Positions 52,897-61,409 of a DNA stretch of 64,000 nt are shown here, in pieces (position 1 is the first letter of the stretch; each line of letters starts with the position of its first letter). The DNA comes from Aeromicrobium sp. Root236 (GTDB taxonomy: Bacteria; Actinomycetota; Actinomycetes; Propionibacteriales; Nocardioidaceae), in NCBI RefSeq assembly GCF_001428805.1, contig NZ_LMIS01000001.1, forward strand, positions 2,797,075 through 2,861,074. The letters are read 5' to 3'. A model generated the notes under the pieces. The model was not told the origin of the DNA. It saw only the letters and a list, made by a program, of their open reading frames with translations, and made no database searches. Position numbers and translations under genes: made by a program.

Positions 52897-53844
52897 ATGA
52901 CCGCATATCTGTTGCGTCGGGCGCCGGCCGCCCTGCTGACCGTCTGGGCGGCGTCCGTCATCATCTTCGTGCTGATGCGGATGGCACCGGGCAGTCCGGC
53001 GACCGTGCTGGCCGGCCCCGACGCGTCGGCGGCGACAGTCGCCTCGATCGAGAAGTCGCTGGGCCTGGATGCCTCACTGCCTGTGCAGTACGTCCATTGG
53101 CTCGGAGACCTGGCCACGGGGCGCCTCGGTGACTCGATCATCTATCAGCAGTCGATCGCCTCGCTGATCGGTGAACGGATGGAGAGCACGCTCGAGCTCG
53201 CGATCGCTGCGACGGTGCTCATGTGTCTGTTGGGAATCGGCCTCGGGGTGCTCGGCGGCTCGACCCGATCGGGCCGGGTCCGGGCCTTCCTCGACACCAC
53301 GTTCTCGGTCCTGCTCGCGCTGCCGACGTACGTGACCGCGGTGCTGTTGCTGGTGCTGTTCGGCGTCGTCTGGCCCGACATCCTCCCGGTGAGCGGCGAG
53401 ACCCTGGCGACCCACAGCCCCGTGGGTGCGTTCCAGAGCCTCGTCCTGCCGGCGATCACGTTGGCCATCCCCCATGGGGCGGTCATCGCTCGGATGCTGC
53501 AGAGCAGCATGCGCGAGGCGATGCACGAGGACTATGTCCGTGCCGCCAATGCCAAAGGCCTGACGCACCGCCGCGTGCTCTGGGTCCATGTCCTGCGCAA
53601 CTCGATGTCGACGGCGATCGTGGTGATCGGGATCCGCTTCGGAGGCCTCTTGGGTGGCGCGGTGCTCGTGGAGGCGTTGTTCGCCCGCAACGGCGTCGGC
53701 CAGCTGCTCGTCTCCAGCGTCCAGAGCCGCGACTACTTCGTCGTGCAGGACCTCATCCTGTTCGCGGTCGTCACGGCGATCGTCGTGCAACTGATCTCGG
53801 AGATCGTCCTTGCCGTCATCGACCCGCGAGTCCGACTCGTCTAG
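52897..53844 (+). CDS. Dipeptide-type ABC transporter permease, DppB-like (315 aa)
   Basis: N-terminal LLRRAPAALLTVWAASVIIF then MRMAPGSPATVLAG, and EAA loop HEDYVRAANAKGLTHRRVLW, mark the DppB-type permease with about six spans. GAGGAG lies 7 bases before ATG 52897. It is followed by the DppC-like gene 7 bases after its stop. Confidence 0.9.
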   Translation: MTAYLLRRAPAALLTVWAASVIIFVLMRMAPGSPATVLAGPDASAATVASIEKSLGLDASLPVQYVHWLGDLATGRLGDSIIYQQSIASLIGERMESTLELAIAATVLMCLLGIGLGVLGGSTRSGRVRAFLDTTFSVLLALPTYVTAVLLLVLFGVVWPDILPVSGETLATHSPVGAFQSLVLPAITLAIPHGAVIARMLQSSMREAMHEDYVRAANAKGLTHRRVLWVHVLRNSMSTAIVVIGIRFGGLLGGAVLVEALFARNGVGQLLVSSVQSRDYFVVQDLILFAVVTAIVVQLISEIVLAVIDPRVRLV

Positions 53845-53851
53845 GAGATCC

Positions 53852-54718
53852 ATGTCCGCCATCGCACAGAATCAGCCGCAGCCCGGGATGTTCACCGAGG
53901 CAGCAAGCCGGCTCAGGTCCTCCTGGCTGCTGTCGTCACGCGCCGGCATCGTCAGCTCCGTCATGGTGCTGGTCACCATCGTGGTGGTGGCGGCGGGACC
54001 ACTCCTCGTTCCGTACGGCTTGGACACGCAAGGACCTGACGCCTTCGCCGGTGCGAGCGGCTCTCACCTGTTGGGCACCGACGAGGTGGGTCGGGATCTG
54101 CTGTCGCGACTCACGTATGCCGTGCGGCTCGACATGCTGATCGCTCTCGCCGCGATCCCGATCGGCGGCATGATCGGAACACTGCTGGGCCTGACCGGTG
54201 TGCTCTCGCCCCGCCTCGGGCAAATCACCGCCCGCCTGTTCGACGTCATCATCGGGTTCCCGACGCTCGTGCTCGGCATCGCGATCGCCCTCGTCATGAC
54301 GCCCGGCACCTCTGCGGTGATCGTCGCGATCGCGGTCGTCAACGTACCGATCTTCGGTCGTCTGGCGCGTGGGGGAATGCTGAGTCAGCTGGGTCGTGAC
54401 TACGTGCTGGCGGCTCGGTCCCTCGGGGCCTCGCGCTGGCGCATCCTGCGTCGGCACGTGCTGCCGAACATCCGCTCGGCCCTGCTCGTGCAGAGTGCCA
54501 TCGCGATCGCCGATGCGGTGTTCATCGAGGGTGCGCTCAGCATCCTGGGTGTCGGCGTGCAGGCACCCAACGCCTCGCTGGGAAGCATCGTCCAGGCCGG
54601 GCTGCCCTACATCGCCGACAGCCCGCTGTACGTGCTCGCCCCGACGTTCGCTCTCGCGTGGGTCATCCTCGGGTTCGCCCTGATGGCCGACACGTTCAAC
54701 GCACGCATCACCCGGTGA
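53852..54718 (+). CDS. Dipeptide-type ABC transporter permease, DppC-like (288 aa)
   Basis: The characteristic SHLLGTDEVGRDLLSRLTYA segment follows the first span, and the EAA loop is RDYVLAARSLGASRWRILRR. TAGGAG precedes ATG 53852. It completes the second importer. The sulfatase gene starts 28 bases after its stop, so import and desulfation are probably one operon. Confidence 0.9.
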   Translation: MSAIAQNQPQPGMFTEAASRLRSSWLLSSRAGIVSSVMVLVTIVVVAAGPLLVPYGLDTQGPDAFAGASGSHLLGTDEVGRDLLSRLTYAVRLDMLIALAAIPIGGMIGTLLGLTGVLSPRLGQITARLFDVIIGFPTLVLGIAIALVMTPGTSAVIVAIAVVNVPIFGRLARGGMLSQLGRDYVLAARSLGASRWRILRRHVLPNIRSALLVQSAIAIADAVFIEGALSILGVGVQAPNASLGSIVQAGLPYIADSPLYVLAPTFALAWVILGFALMADTFNARITR

Positions 54719-54746
54719 CCCCGGGTCCAGGAAAGGAACTCAGCAG

Positions 54747-56357
54747 GTGACGAATGTCGTCCTGATCCTCGCCGATGACCTCGGCTACTCCGACATCGCG
54801 CCCTACGGCGGCGAGATCCGCACGCCCCACCTCGACCGGTTGGCCGCGGGAGGCGCGCGACTGACCCAGTTCTACAACACCGCCCGGTGCAGCCCCTCGC
54901 GCGCCTCGCTGCTGACCGGCCTGCACCCGCAGCAGACCGGCATCGGGATCCTCACGAACGACGAGAGCCCGACCGGCTATCCGGGCACCCTGAGCGTCGA
55001 CTGCCTGACCGCTGCGGAGGTGCTCGGGTCGCACGGGTTCCGTACGTTCCTCAGTGGCAAGTGGCACCTGAGCAACGATATCGATGCCCCGGGGGCAACC
55101 TGGCCGACCCGACGCGGCTTCGACCACTTCTTCGGCACGATGATCGGCTGCGGTAGCTACTACGAGCCGAAGACCCTCAAGCGCGACGAGGATGACGCCC
55201 AGGACGAGACCAAGGACCCCGACTTCTTCTACACCGACGCGGTCAGCGACGAAGCCGTCGAGTTCATCCGCACGAGCAGCGGCGGCGACCGGCCGTTCTT
55301 CCTCTACGCGGCCTTCACCGCCCCGCATTGGCCGTTGCACGCGCCGGAGGAGGACATCCGGGCGTACGACGGGGTGTTCGACGCGGGCTGGGACGTGCTG
55401 CGCGAGCAGCGCTTGGAGCGGATGGTGCGCATGGGGATCGTGGACCCCGCCACGACGCTGAGCATCCGCGACCCGACGCAGCCGGCCTGGGCTGACGAGA
55501 GCCGCAAGGCGTGGCAGCTGCGACGGATGCAGACGTACGCGGCTCAGGTGGAACGGATGGACACCGGGATCGGCCGGATCGTCGACGAGCTGGAGCGCCA
55601 GGGCGTCCTGGACGACACACTGATCATCTTCCTCTCCGACAACGGCGCCTCGAACGAGGACCTCCCGCAAGGGGACCCCGACCGGTTCAGGAGACGGACC
55701 GACATCTTGTCCCACGAGACGCGGGACGGCCGTCCCGTGCACATAGGCAACGACCCCGAGGTGGCGCCCGGTGGCGAGGAGACGTACGCGAGCTATGGGC
55801 AGGCGTGGGCGAACTTGTCGAACACGCCGTTCCGCTACTACAAGAAGTGGGTCCACGAGGGTGGTATCGCCGCCCCGTTCATCGCGCACTGGCCCGCCGG
55901 TGGAGTGCGGGCCAGCAGCATCGTGACTCAACCGTTCCAGCTCGTCGACGTCCTGCCGACCTTGCTGGAGGCCACCGGTACGACATACCCCTCCGACCGG
56001 TCGGCGCACTTGTTGACCGGACGCAGCATGCTGCCCACGTGGCAGGGGCACGAGGTGGCCGAGGGCGACCTGTTCTGGGAGCACTGCGGCAATGCCGCGA
56101 TGCGCCGCGACAGCTGGAAGCTCGTTCGCTCCTATCCCGACGCGTGGGAGCTGTACGACATCGACAACGACCGCACCGAGCTGCACGACCTGGCCGACCA
56201 GCACCCCGAGGTCGTCGACCAGCTCGTCGCCGCGTGGCGGAGCTGGGCCGACAGCATCGGGCTGATCCCCTTCGAGACCACGATCGACTTCTATCGGTCG
56301 AAGGGAATCCCTGAGCCCCGTGCCACGGCCATGGCTTCAGCCGAGGACTACCTGTGA
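54747..56357 (+). CDS. Cysteine-type sulfatase (arylsulfatase family), cytoplasmic (536 aa)
   Basis: NVVLILADDLGYSD at 3-16 gives the metal-binding Asp pair. Cys 48 in CSPSRASLLTG matches CxPSR, the site converted to formylglycine. SGKWHL and the late FLSDNGASNED region supply further active-site residues. There is no signal peptide, so it acts inside the cell on an imported sulfate ester, releasing sulfate. The GTG start at 54747 has GGAAAGGA upstream. The maturing enzyme FGE is encoded next, overlapping its stop. Substrate unknown. Confidence 0.93.
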   Translation: MTNVVLILADDLGYSDIAPYGGEIRTPHLDRLAAGGARLTQFYNTARCSPSRASLLTGLHPQQTGIGILTNDESPTGYPGTLSVDCLTAAEVLGSHGFRTFLSGKWHLSNDIDAPGATWPTRRGFDHFFGTMIGCGSYYEPKTLKRDEDDAQDETKDPDFFYTDAVSDEAVEFIRTSSGGDRPFFLYAAFTAPHWPLHAPEEDIRAYDGVFDAGWDVLREQRLERMVRMGIVDPATTLSIRDPTQPAWADESRKAWQLRRMQTYAAQVERMDTGIGRIVDELERQGVLDDTLIIFLSDNGASNEDLPQGDPDRFRRRTDILSHETRDGRPVHIGNDPEVAPGGEETYASYGQAWANLSNTPFRYYKKWVHEGGIAAPFIAHWPAGGVRASSIVTQPFQLVDVLPTLLEATGTTYPSDRSAHLLTGRSMLPTWQGHEVAEGDLFWEHCGNAAMRRDSWKLVRSYPDAWELYDIDNDRTELHDLADQHPEVVDQLVAAWRSWADSIGLIPFETTIDFYRSKGIPEPRATAMASAEDYL

Positions 56358-57289
56358 CCCATCGTGCATGCTGTGCTCCGTCCGGCGGCCCGACCCCGGT
56401 GGCGCTCAGGGTGCGCGACCAGTCGTTGCCACAGACTCCGGCAGCTCACACGCTCGAGCAGGTCGTGCTTTCCGGCGGCACCTATCGACGAGGCGACCAC
56501 CACGGCGACGGACACCCGTTGGACGGTGAGCGCCCCGTCCACGACGTGACCGTGCGGCCGTTCAGCGTCGATGCGGTGTCCGTGACGAACGCCCAGTTCG
56601 CCACCTTCGTCGACGCGACCGGGTACGTGACGGAAGCCGAGCGCTCGGGATTCAGCGCGGTGTTCCACCTCTACGTCGAGGCACCGGACAGCGACGTCCT
56701 GGGCCGGGCCTCCGGCACCCCCTGGTGGGTCACCGTGCGCGGCGCGGACTGGTGTCATCCGGAAGGCTCTGCCTCCGGAATCGGCGACCGTGATGAGCAC
56801 CCGGTCGTCCATGCCTCCTGGGGTGACGCGTCGGCGTACTGCTCCTGGACGGGACGTCGCCTTCCCACTGAGGCGGAGTGGGAGTTCGCTGCGCGCGGCG
56901 GTCTCGAAGGCGCACGCTATCCATGGGGCGACGAGCTCCTCGATGCTGATGGTCGCTGGCAGTGCAACATCTGGCAGGGCGAGTTCCCGCACCGCAATTC
57001 CGCCGACGACGGTTTCCACACGACTGCGCCGGTCAGGTCGTATGCACCGAACGGTTTCGGCCTGTGGCAAATGGTCGGCAACGTCTGGGAGTGGTGCGCC
57101 GACCGTTTCGACGCCCAGACCTACTCGCTCGAGCCGTCCTCGACCTTGGGGACCGACCGGGTCATAAGGGGCGGGTCCTACCTGTGCCACGACTCCTACT
57201 GCAATCGTTACCGCGTCGCGGCCCGGTCCGCGAACACCCCGACCTCGACGTCCGGCAACCTCGGATTCCGGACGGTACGAGATGCGTGA
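56354..57289 (+). CDS. Formylglycine-generating enzyme (FGE), sulfatase-modifying (311 aa)
   Basis: This is the oxygen- and copper-dependent enzyme that converts the sulfatase Cys to formylglycine. GGTYRRGDHHGDGHPLDGER begins the fold, LPTEAEWEFAARGG is the family signature, and the catalytic pair is Cys 278 and Cys 283 in GGSYLCHDSYCNRYR, the same spacing as in Streptomyces FGE. The GTG start overlaps the sulfatase stop by 4 bases (GTGA), strongly supporting that it matures that sulfatase. It has no signal peptide. Confidence 0.94.
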   Translation: MTHRACCAPSGGPTPVALRVRDQSLPQTPAAHTLEQVVLSGGTYRRGDHHGDGHPLDGERPVHDVTVRPFSVDAVSVTNAQFATFVDATGYVTEAERSGFSAVFHLYVEAPDSDVLGRASGTPWWVTVRGADWCHPEGSASGIGDRDEHPVVHASWGDASAYCSWTGRRLPTEAEWEFAARGGLEGARYPWGDELLDADGRWQCNIWQGEFPHRNSADDGFHTTAPVRSYAPNGFGLWQMVGNVWEWCADRFDAQTYSLEPSSTLGTDRVIRGGSYLCHDSYCNRYRVAARSANTPTSTSGNLGFRTVRDA

Positions 57290-57647
57290 GGACAGGACTC
57301 GCCGGCCGACGTCGGTGTTCGGCAGCGGCGACGAGCCGGACCCGCGGTTCAGCTTCGCGAACGAGCGGACCTATCTCGCCTGGATCCGGACGGCGCTGGC
57401 CTTCTTGGGAGCCGCCGTGGCACTCGATGTGCTCAAGTTGTCCGTACCGCACTGGCTCAGCATCACGGCGGCCGTGGCCATGGCTGGTCTGAGCGCCTTC
57501 GCGTCGATCGCCGCATGGACGCACTGGGCAGCCTCCGAGCACGCCCTCCGGCACTCCGAGCCACTCCCCGGTCCGCGCCTGTCCCTGGTCACGGTGGGCC
57601 TCGCCATGGTTGCGGTGGCGATCGTGGTGGGGATCGTATGGCCATGA
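57282..57647 (+). CDS. DUF202/YidH-family small membrane protein (121 aa)
   Basis: FSFANERTYLAWIRTALAFL at about 28-47 is the DUF202 hallmark, followed by three hydrophobic segments. Function of the family is unknown. The ATG overlaps the FGE stop by 8 bases and its stop overlaps the next DUF202 gene, so both are co-translated with the sulfatase operon. Whether they serve sulfate or substrate export is not known. Confidence 0.85.
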   Translation: MREDRTRRPTSVFGSGDEPDPRFSFANERTYLAWIRTALAFLGAAVALDVLKLSVPHWLSITAAVAMAGLSAFASIAAWTHWAASEHALRHSEPLPGPRLSLVTVGLAMVAVAIVVGIVWP

Positions 57648-57937
57648 GTCGCCAGGATCCTGGCCTGCAACCCGAACGTACGGCGCTCGCCTGGCGCCGC
57701 ACCGAGCTGTCATTGCTGGTCGCCGCGGTGGTGGTGAGCAGGCTCGGCGCAACGAGCCTCGATGGAAGGCTGCTGTGGCTGATGGCAGCGATCCCGATGT
57801 CGGTCGTCGTCGTACGTTCCGCCGGGCGATCCCGGAAGCCGGACAAACCGCTGACCGACGGGTGGCCGATCGCGGCCGTCTCGGGAGCCGTGTGTGTGTT
57901 GGCGGTGCTCGAGATGTGTGGAGCGATCGCGTCCTGA
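57644..57937 (+). CDS. DUF202-family small membrane protein (97 aa)
   Basis: QPERTALAWRRTELSLLVAA carries the RTxLAWxRT-like DUF202 motif, and three hydrophobic segments follow. ATG 57644 overlaps the previous stop; an ATG two codons upstream is possible. Such tandem DUF202 pairs probably form a hetero-oligomer. It ends the operon, with a strong hairpin after it. Confidence 0.82.
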   Translation: MSRQDPGLQPERTALAWRRTELSLLVAAVVVSRLGATSLDGRLLWLMAAIPMSVVVVRSAGRSRKPDKPLTDGWPIAAVSGAVCVLAVLEMCGAIAS

Positions 57938-57959
57938 TGAAGTGTTGGGCACCAAGACT

Positions 57960-58005
57960 CGTGGTGGGCGGCGGCACGTGGTGGTGTTCCTCGCCGCCCA
58001 CCACG
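57960..58005 (+). terminator. Perfect 14-bp hairpin terminator after the sulfatase operon
   Basis: CGTGGTGGGCGGCG (57960-57973) pairs perfectly with CGCCGCCCACCACG (57992-58005) around an 18-base loop, 23 bases after the last DUF202 stop. Confidence 0.8.
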
Positions 58006-58093
58006 ACAAACATGCTGTCAGAAGTCCGGCGACCACGGCGCCGAAATTTTAGAGCAAACCCGGCCATACGTGCCGCTACCAGAGAGGTGCCCG

Positions 58094-58945
58094 ATGCCTG
58101 AGATGACCAAGACAGACGAGGGAGTGATCTTCTACGACGTTCGCGGGCCGGTCGGCGGTCCGTCCATCGTCTTCATCGAGGGCCGCAGCGCACACTTGCT
58201 GGGCTGGCGCGATGGTTTCTGCCAGGCCTTCATCGACGCGGGGTTCCAAGTGGTCCGTCTCGACAACCGCGATGCGGGTCTGTCGCAACACTACCCCGGC
58301 CAGGCGTACGGGCTCCGTGACATGGCAGGCGACGTGCACGAGCTCATCCAACACCTCGGCATCGCGCCGGCCCATGTGGTCGGACAGTCCATGGGCGGGA
58401 TGGTGGCGCAGCACCTGGTCGTCCGACATCCGGACGACGTGGCAAGCCTGACTCTCCTCTATTCGGCGGCTTCGGCGCGGCATTTCGCTGCATCCGATGG
58501 AGGGGTTGATGCTCTCCATCGGTGCCCGCGGGCGTCGACGCGTGATGAGGCGATAAGCATTCACCTCCAGCGGGCTCAGCTCGGTGCTTCGCAGAGATAC
58601 TCGTTCGATGAGGCGTGGAAGCGAGAGCTCGGTGGGCTGATGTGGGACCGCTGCTATGACCCTGATGGGGTCATTCGGCAGTCCCGAGCCTTGGCCAGTG
58701 ACCCCGTTGACCTGGATGCACTTGCGAAGGTCTCGGTGCCTTCGCTCGTGATGCACGGCTGCGTAGACAAGGTTATCAGGCACACAGGATCCGTCGAGCT
58801 GAGTCAGGTGATACCCGACAGCGAGCTGTGGTTGATAGAAGGGTTGGGGCACGACCTCCCTATGGAGCTGTGGCCGGACATCACTGGGCGCATCTTGGCC
58901 AACATCGACCGGGTACGTGGCTCAGGCGAGACCAGGTCGGTCTAG
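58094..58945 (+). CDS. Alpha/beta-fold hydrolase (283 aa)
   Basis: The nucleophile elbow is GQSMGG with Ser 99. VVRLDNRDAGLSQHY (53-67) is the segment often found in lipase/esterase or epoxide hydrolase-like members, and the catalytic His region is EGLGHDLP near the end. ATG 58094 has AGAGAGGTG upstream. No signal peptide. Substrate unknown. A decayed threonine dehydratase follows directly. Confidence 0.85.
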   Translation: MPEMTKTDEGVIFYDVRGPVGGPSIVFIEGRSAHLLGWRDGFCQAFIDAGFQVVRLDNRDAGLSQHYPGQAYGLRDMAGDVHELIQHLGIAPAHVVGQSMGGMVAQHLVVRHPDDVASLTLLYSAASARHFAASDGGVDALHRCPRASTRDEAISIHLQRAQLGASQRYSFDEAWKRELGGLMWDRCYDPDGVIRQSRALASDPVDLDALAKVSVPSLVMHGCVDKVIRHTGSVELSQVIPDSELWLIEGLGHDLPMELWPDITGRILANIDRVRGSGETRSV

Positions 58946-59444
58946 GTGTCGGCCTTGAACACGGCGGGGCTGGGCCTGCCGATCGACCCACAGACCGCGG
59001 CTGACTTCGCGCACCTCGAAGGGCTCGACTCCTATGCGGAGGTGTGCGTTGAGCCATCGGCGATGCCGCGGCTCGGTCAATCGATCGAGGCGGGTCACCG
59101 AGTGACGGTGCCCTTCGCCCTGACCATTGCCGACGCATCGCCGACGCCCTCACCAGGTGAGCTGACGTTCGCCATCAACTCCGCGTCGGTCCACACCACG
59201 CTCGTGTTCGGCGACGTCGCGATGCTCGAATCAGTGGAGACGCTCTTGGACCTGATGAAGATCGCCTCCGAATCGAGTGGGACGAGTGCCCTCGCTGCCT
59301 TGATCGCCAATTCTGAGCGATTCGCCGGACGAACTGTCGGCGTCATCATCTCTCGGGGAAAACATCGGGCTCGCCGATCTCATCGGTCGGCGAGCCAACG
59401 TCCACGACGCGGCGACCGTCGGGTCGTCAACAGGAAGGAACTGA
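58946..59444 (+). pseudogene. Truncated, frameshifted threonine dehydratase C-terminal part
   Basis: From 58946 the frame encodes CVEPSAMPRLGQSIEAGHRV, then TIADA and PGELTF, and [20 protein letters not shown] with GVIIS. This matches the C-terminal half of the PLP-dependent serine/threonine dehydratase fold. After GVIISRG the frame is lost at a GGGGAAAAC run (about 59356-59364). Shifting by one base restores [19 protein letters not shown] and a stop at 59442-59444. The N-terminal half with the PLP lysine is absent. It lies 5' of tatA, whose start is at 59446. Sequencing error could explain the shift but not the missing half. Confidence 0.75.
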
Positions 59445-59445
59445 C

Positions 59446-59664
59446 ATGTTCAGACAATTGGGACCAACGGAGATCTTGATCATCCTGGGCGTCGTGCTGC
59501 TGCTGTTCGGCGGCAAGAAGCTGCCGGACCTTGCGCGAGGATCAGGCCAGGCACTCCGGATCTTCAAGACCGAGGTCAAGAGTCTGTCCGAGGACGCGGC
59601 TGAGCCAGCGACGGACGCGACCGAGGATGTCGTGCCGGCGAAGCAGATCCCGCGCGAGGTTTGA
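59446..59664 (+). CDS. tatA: Twin-arginine translocase subunit TatA (72 aa)
   Basis: A single N-terminal membrane helix ([17 protein letters not shown]) is followed by the amphipathic helix with the motif [20 protein letters not shown], the TatA/E signature, and a short acidic tail. AGGAAGGA lies 7 bases before the ATG. It forms the pore for folded proteins with the TatC and TatB encoded next. Confidence 0.92.
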   Translation: MFRQLGPTEILIILGVVLLLFGGKKLPDLARGSGQALRIFKTEVKSLSEDAAEPATDATEDVVPAKQIPREV

Positions 59665-59669
59665 AGCCG

Positions 59670-60485
59670 ATGCCTCGTCGCACACGGAACTCGGCTGATG
59701 GCAGCATGCCGCTCGTCGAGCACCTCCGAGAGCTGCGACGAAGGCTGACGATCAGCGCTGCGGCGGTCGCGATTGCGACCATCGCGGGCTGGTTCTTGTT
59801 CGACCCGATTTTCACCTTGATCACCGATCCCTACGTCAAGGGGATCGCACCGCTGGTCGAAGGGAAGAACGTCGACGCGCAGATCGTCATCAGCGGTGGT
59901 GTGGGTGCGGCCTTCAACGTTCGCATCAAGCTGGCCGTGGCGATCGGGGTGGTCGTCGCCAGTCCGGTGTGGATCAACCAGGCTTGGCGCTTCATCCTGC
60001 CGGCGCTGCATCGTCGCGAGAAGCGCTGGGCATACCTGATGACCGCGACGGGCGCGCCCTTGTTCATTGGTGGCGCCTTCATCGGGTACCTAGTGCTGCC
60101 GAAGGGCATCGAGGTGCTCATCGGATTCATCCCGGACTCGATCGCGTCCCTCACGTCGCTCGACGACTACCTCAGCTTCGTGCTGCGGACGATGCTGGTC
60201 TTCGGGATCGCGGCGGAGATTCCGCTGGTCGTCGTGATGCTCAATCGCCTCGGTCTCGTGAGCCCTCGTCAGCTCGCCTCTGCCCGGCCGTGGACGGTCA
60301 TCGGAATCTTCGTGTTCGCGGCCATCGCGACGCCCTCGACGGACCCCCTCACGATGCTGATCCTCGCAGCGCCGATGACCGTGCTCTACCTCATCGCGGA
60401 GATCATCGCGCGAGTTGTCGATCGCCGTCGAGCGTCCGTCGTAGACGAGGCTCTTGCGGACGACGAGCTGTCCCGCATCGATTGA
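59670..60485 (+). CDS. tatC: Twin-arginine translocase subunit TatC (271 aa)
   Basis: SMPLVEHLRELRRRLTISAA near the N-terminus is the conserved cytoplasmic TatC segment. Six membrane spans follow, with SFVLRTMLVFGIAAEIPLVV and FAAIATPSTDPLTMLILAAP, typical of TatC. ATG 59670 is chosen; a TTG at 59661, overlapping the tatA stop, is an alternative. TatC recognises twin-arginine signals together with TatB. Confidence 0.93.
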   Translation: MPRRTRNSADGSMPLVEHLRELRRRLTISAAAVAIATIAGWFLFDPIFTLITDPYVKGIAPLVEGKNVDAQIVISGGVGAAFNVRIKLAVAIGVVVASPVWINQAWRFILPALHRREKRWAYLMTATGAPLFIGGAFIGYLVLPKGIEVLIGFIPDSIASLTSLDDYLSFVLRTMLVFGIAAEIPLVVVMLNRLGLVSPRQLASARPWTVIGIFVFAAIATPSTDPLTMLILAAPMTVLYLIAEIIARVVDRRRASVVDEALADDELSRID

Positions 60486-60495
60486 TTGGACTGTC

Positions 60496-60837
60496 ATGTT
60501 CGGAATGGGTTGGCCAGAGATGTTCGTCATCGCTGTCGTGGCAATGCTCGTGTTCGGGCCCGACAAGCTGCCAGGACTCGCGCAGCAGGCGGGCGGGTTC
60601 GTCCGTACCGTCCGAAAGATGGCCGAGAACGCCAAGGCCGAGCTTGGTGCTGAGCTCGGCGGAGTCGATCTCAAGGATCTCGACCCGCGTGAGGTCGTGC
60701 GACGAGCGTTCGAGGAGGAACCTGTCGATGCCGACGGCCCGACTGTGACCTACCTCGAGAATTCTGAGGAAGAGGCGAACGACGACCGGCCGACGGTGAC
60801 CTATCTCGACGGCGATGCCGGTAGGGAGACGGCGTGA
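60496..60837 (+). CDS. tatB: Twin-arginine translocase subunit TatB (113 aa)
   Basis: One N-terminal helix (WPEMFVIAVVAMLVFGPDKL) with the FGPDKLPG motif of TatB, then a long amphipathic helix and an acidic tail carrying two repeats of (P)TVTYL. It starts 10 bases after tatC. Order tatA-tatC-tatB is unusual: actinobacteria normally have tatA-tatC together and tatB elsewhere. Confidence 0.85.
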   Translation: MFGMGWPEMFVIAVVAMLVFGPDKLPGLAQQAGGFVRTVRKMAENAKAELGAELGGVDLKDLDPREVVRRAFEEEPVDADGPTVTYLENSEEEANDDRPTVTYLDGDAGRETA

Positions 60838-61409
60838 TCATTGACCCGTCGCATGAGGAGTCTCGCGAGCTGACGATGACGATCCTCATGACGCCGGAGA
60901 TGGTCAACTTCGCGGGCAACGTTCGTGGTGGCCTGATCTTGAAATACCTCGACCAGGTTGCTTACACCTGTGCGAGTCGATTCACGCGGCCGTACATGGT
61001 GACAGCCTCAGTCGACCAGGTCTGCTTTCGCAGCGCGCTGCACAACGGCGATGTCGTCACCTTTCTCGCTTCGGTGAACCACACCGGACGTACGTCGCTC
61101 GAAGTCGGGATCCGCGTCGAGGCCGAGGACGTGACCAGTGGTGCGCGACGGCATACGAACAGCTGCTACTTCACGATGGTCGCCGTCGACGGCGGCAGGC
61201 CTTGCGCGGTACGGCAGGTGATCCCGGCCGCTCCCGAGCAACTTCGTCGCTGGGCTGACGCCGAGGCACGTAGGGGTCTCAGACGACTGCGCTCGAGGAG
61301 GTCCTCCGACTGGAGGATGCCCGGTTCGGTGCCATCTTGGGCTGCGGCTGGGACGCCTTCGAGAGCTGCTGCCACCCCGATCTTCGCTACACGCACGCAA
61401 ATGGCGTGA
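60834..61409 (+). CDS. Acyl-CoA thioesterase, hotdog fold, with unusual tail (191 aa)
   Basis: The single hotdog domain covers about residues 10-130. MTILMTPEMVNFAGNVRGG, LKYLDQVAYTCASRFTRPYM and VDQVCFRSALHNGDVVTFLA are typical of BACH/YciA-like acyl-CoA thioesterases. GTG 60834 overlaps the tatB stop. After about residue 155 the reading frame runs over the coding frame of the next SnoaL-like gene and the Arg/Ser/Ala-rich tail looks non-native, so the true stop was probably lost by a frameshift near 61290. Confidence 0.8.
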   Translation: MIIDPSHEESRELTMTILMTPEMVNFAGNVRGGLILKYLDQVAYTCASRFTRPYMVTASVDQVCFRSALHNGDVVTFLASVNHTGRTSLEVGIRVEAEDVTSGARRHTNSCYFTMVAVDGGRPCAVRQVIPAAPEQLRRWADAEARRGLRRLRSRRSSDWRMPGSVPSWAAAGTPSRAAATPIFATRTQMA

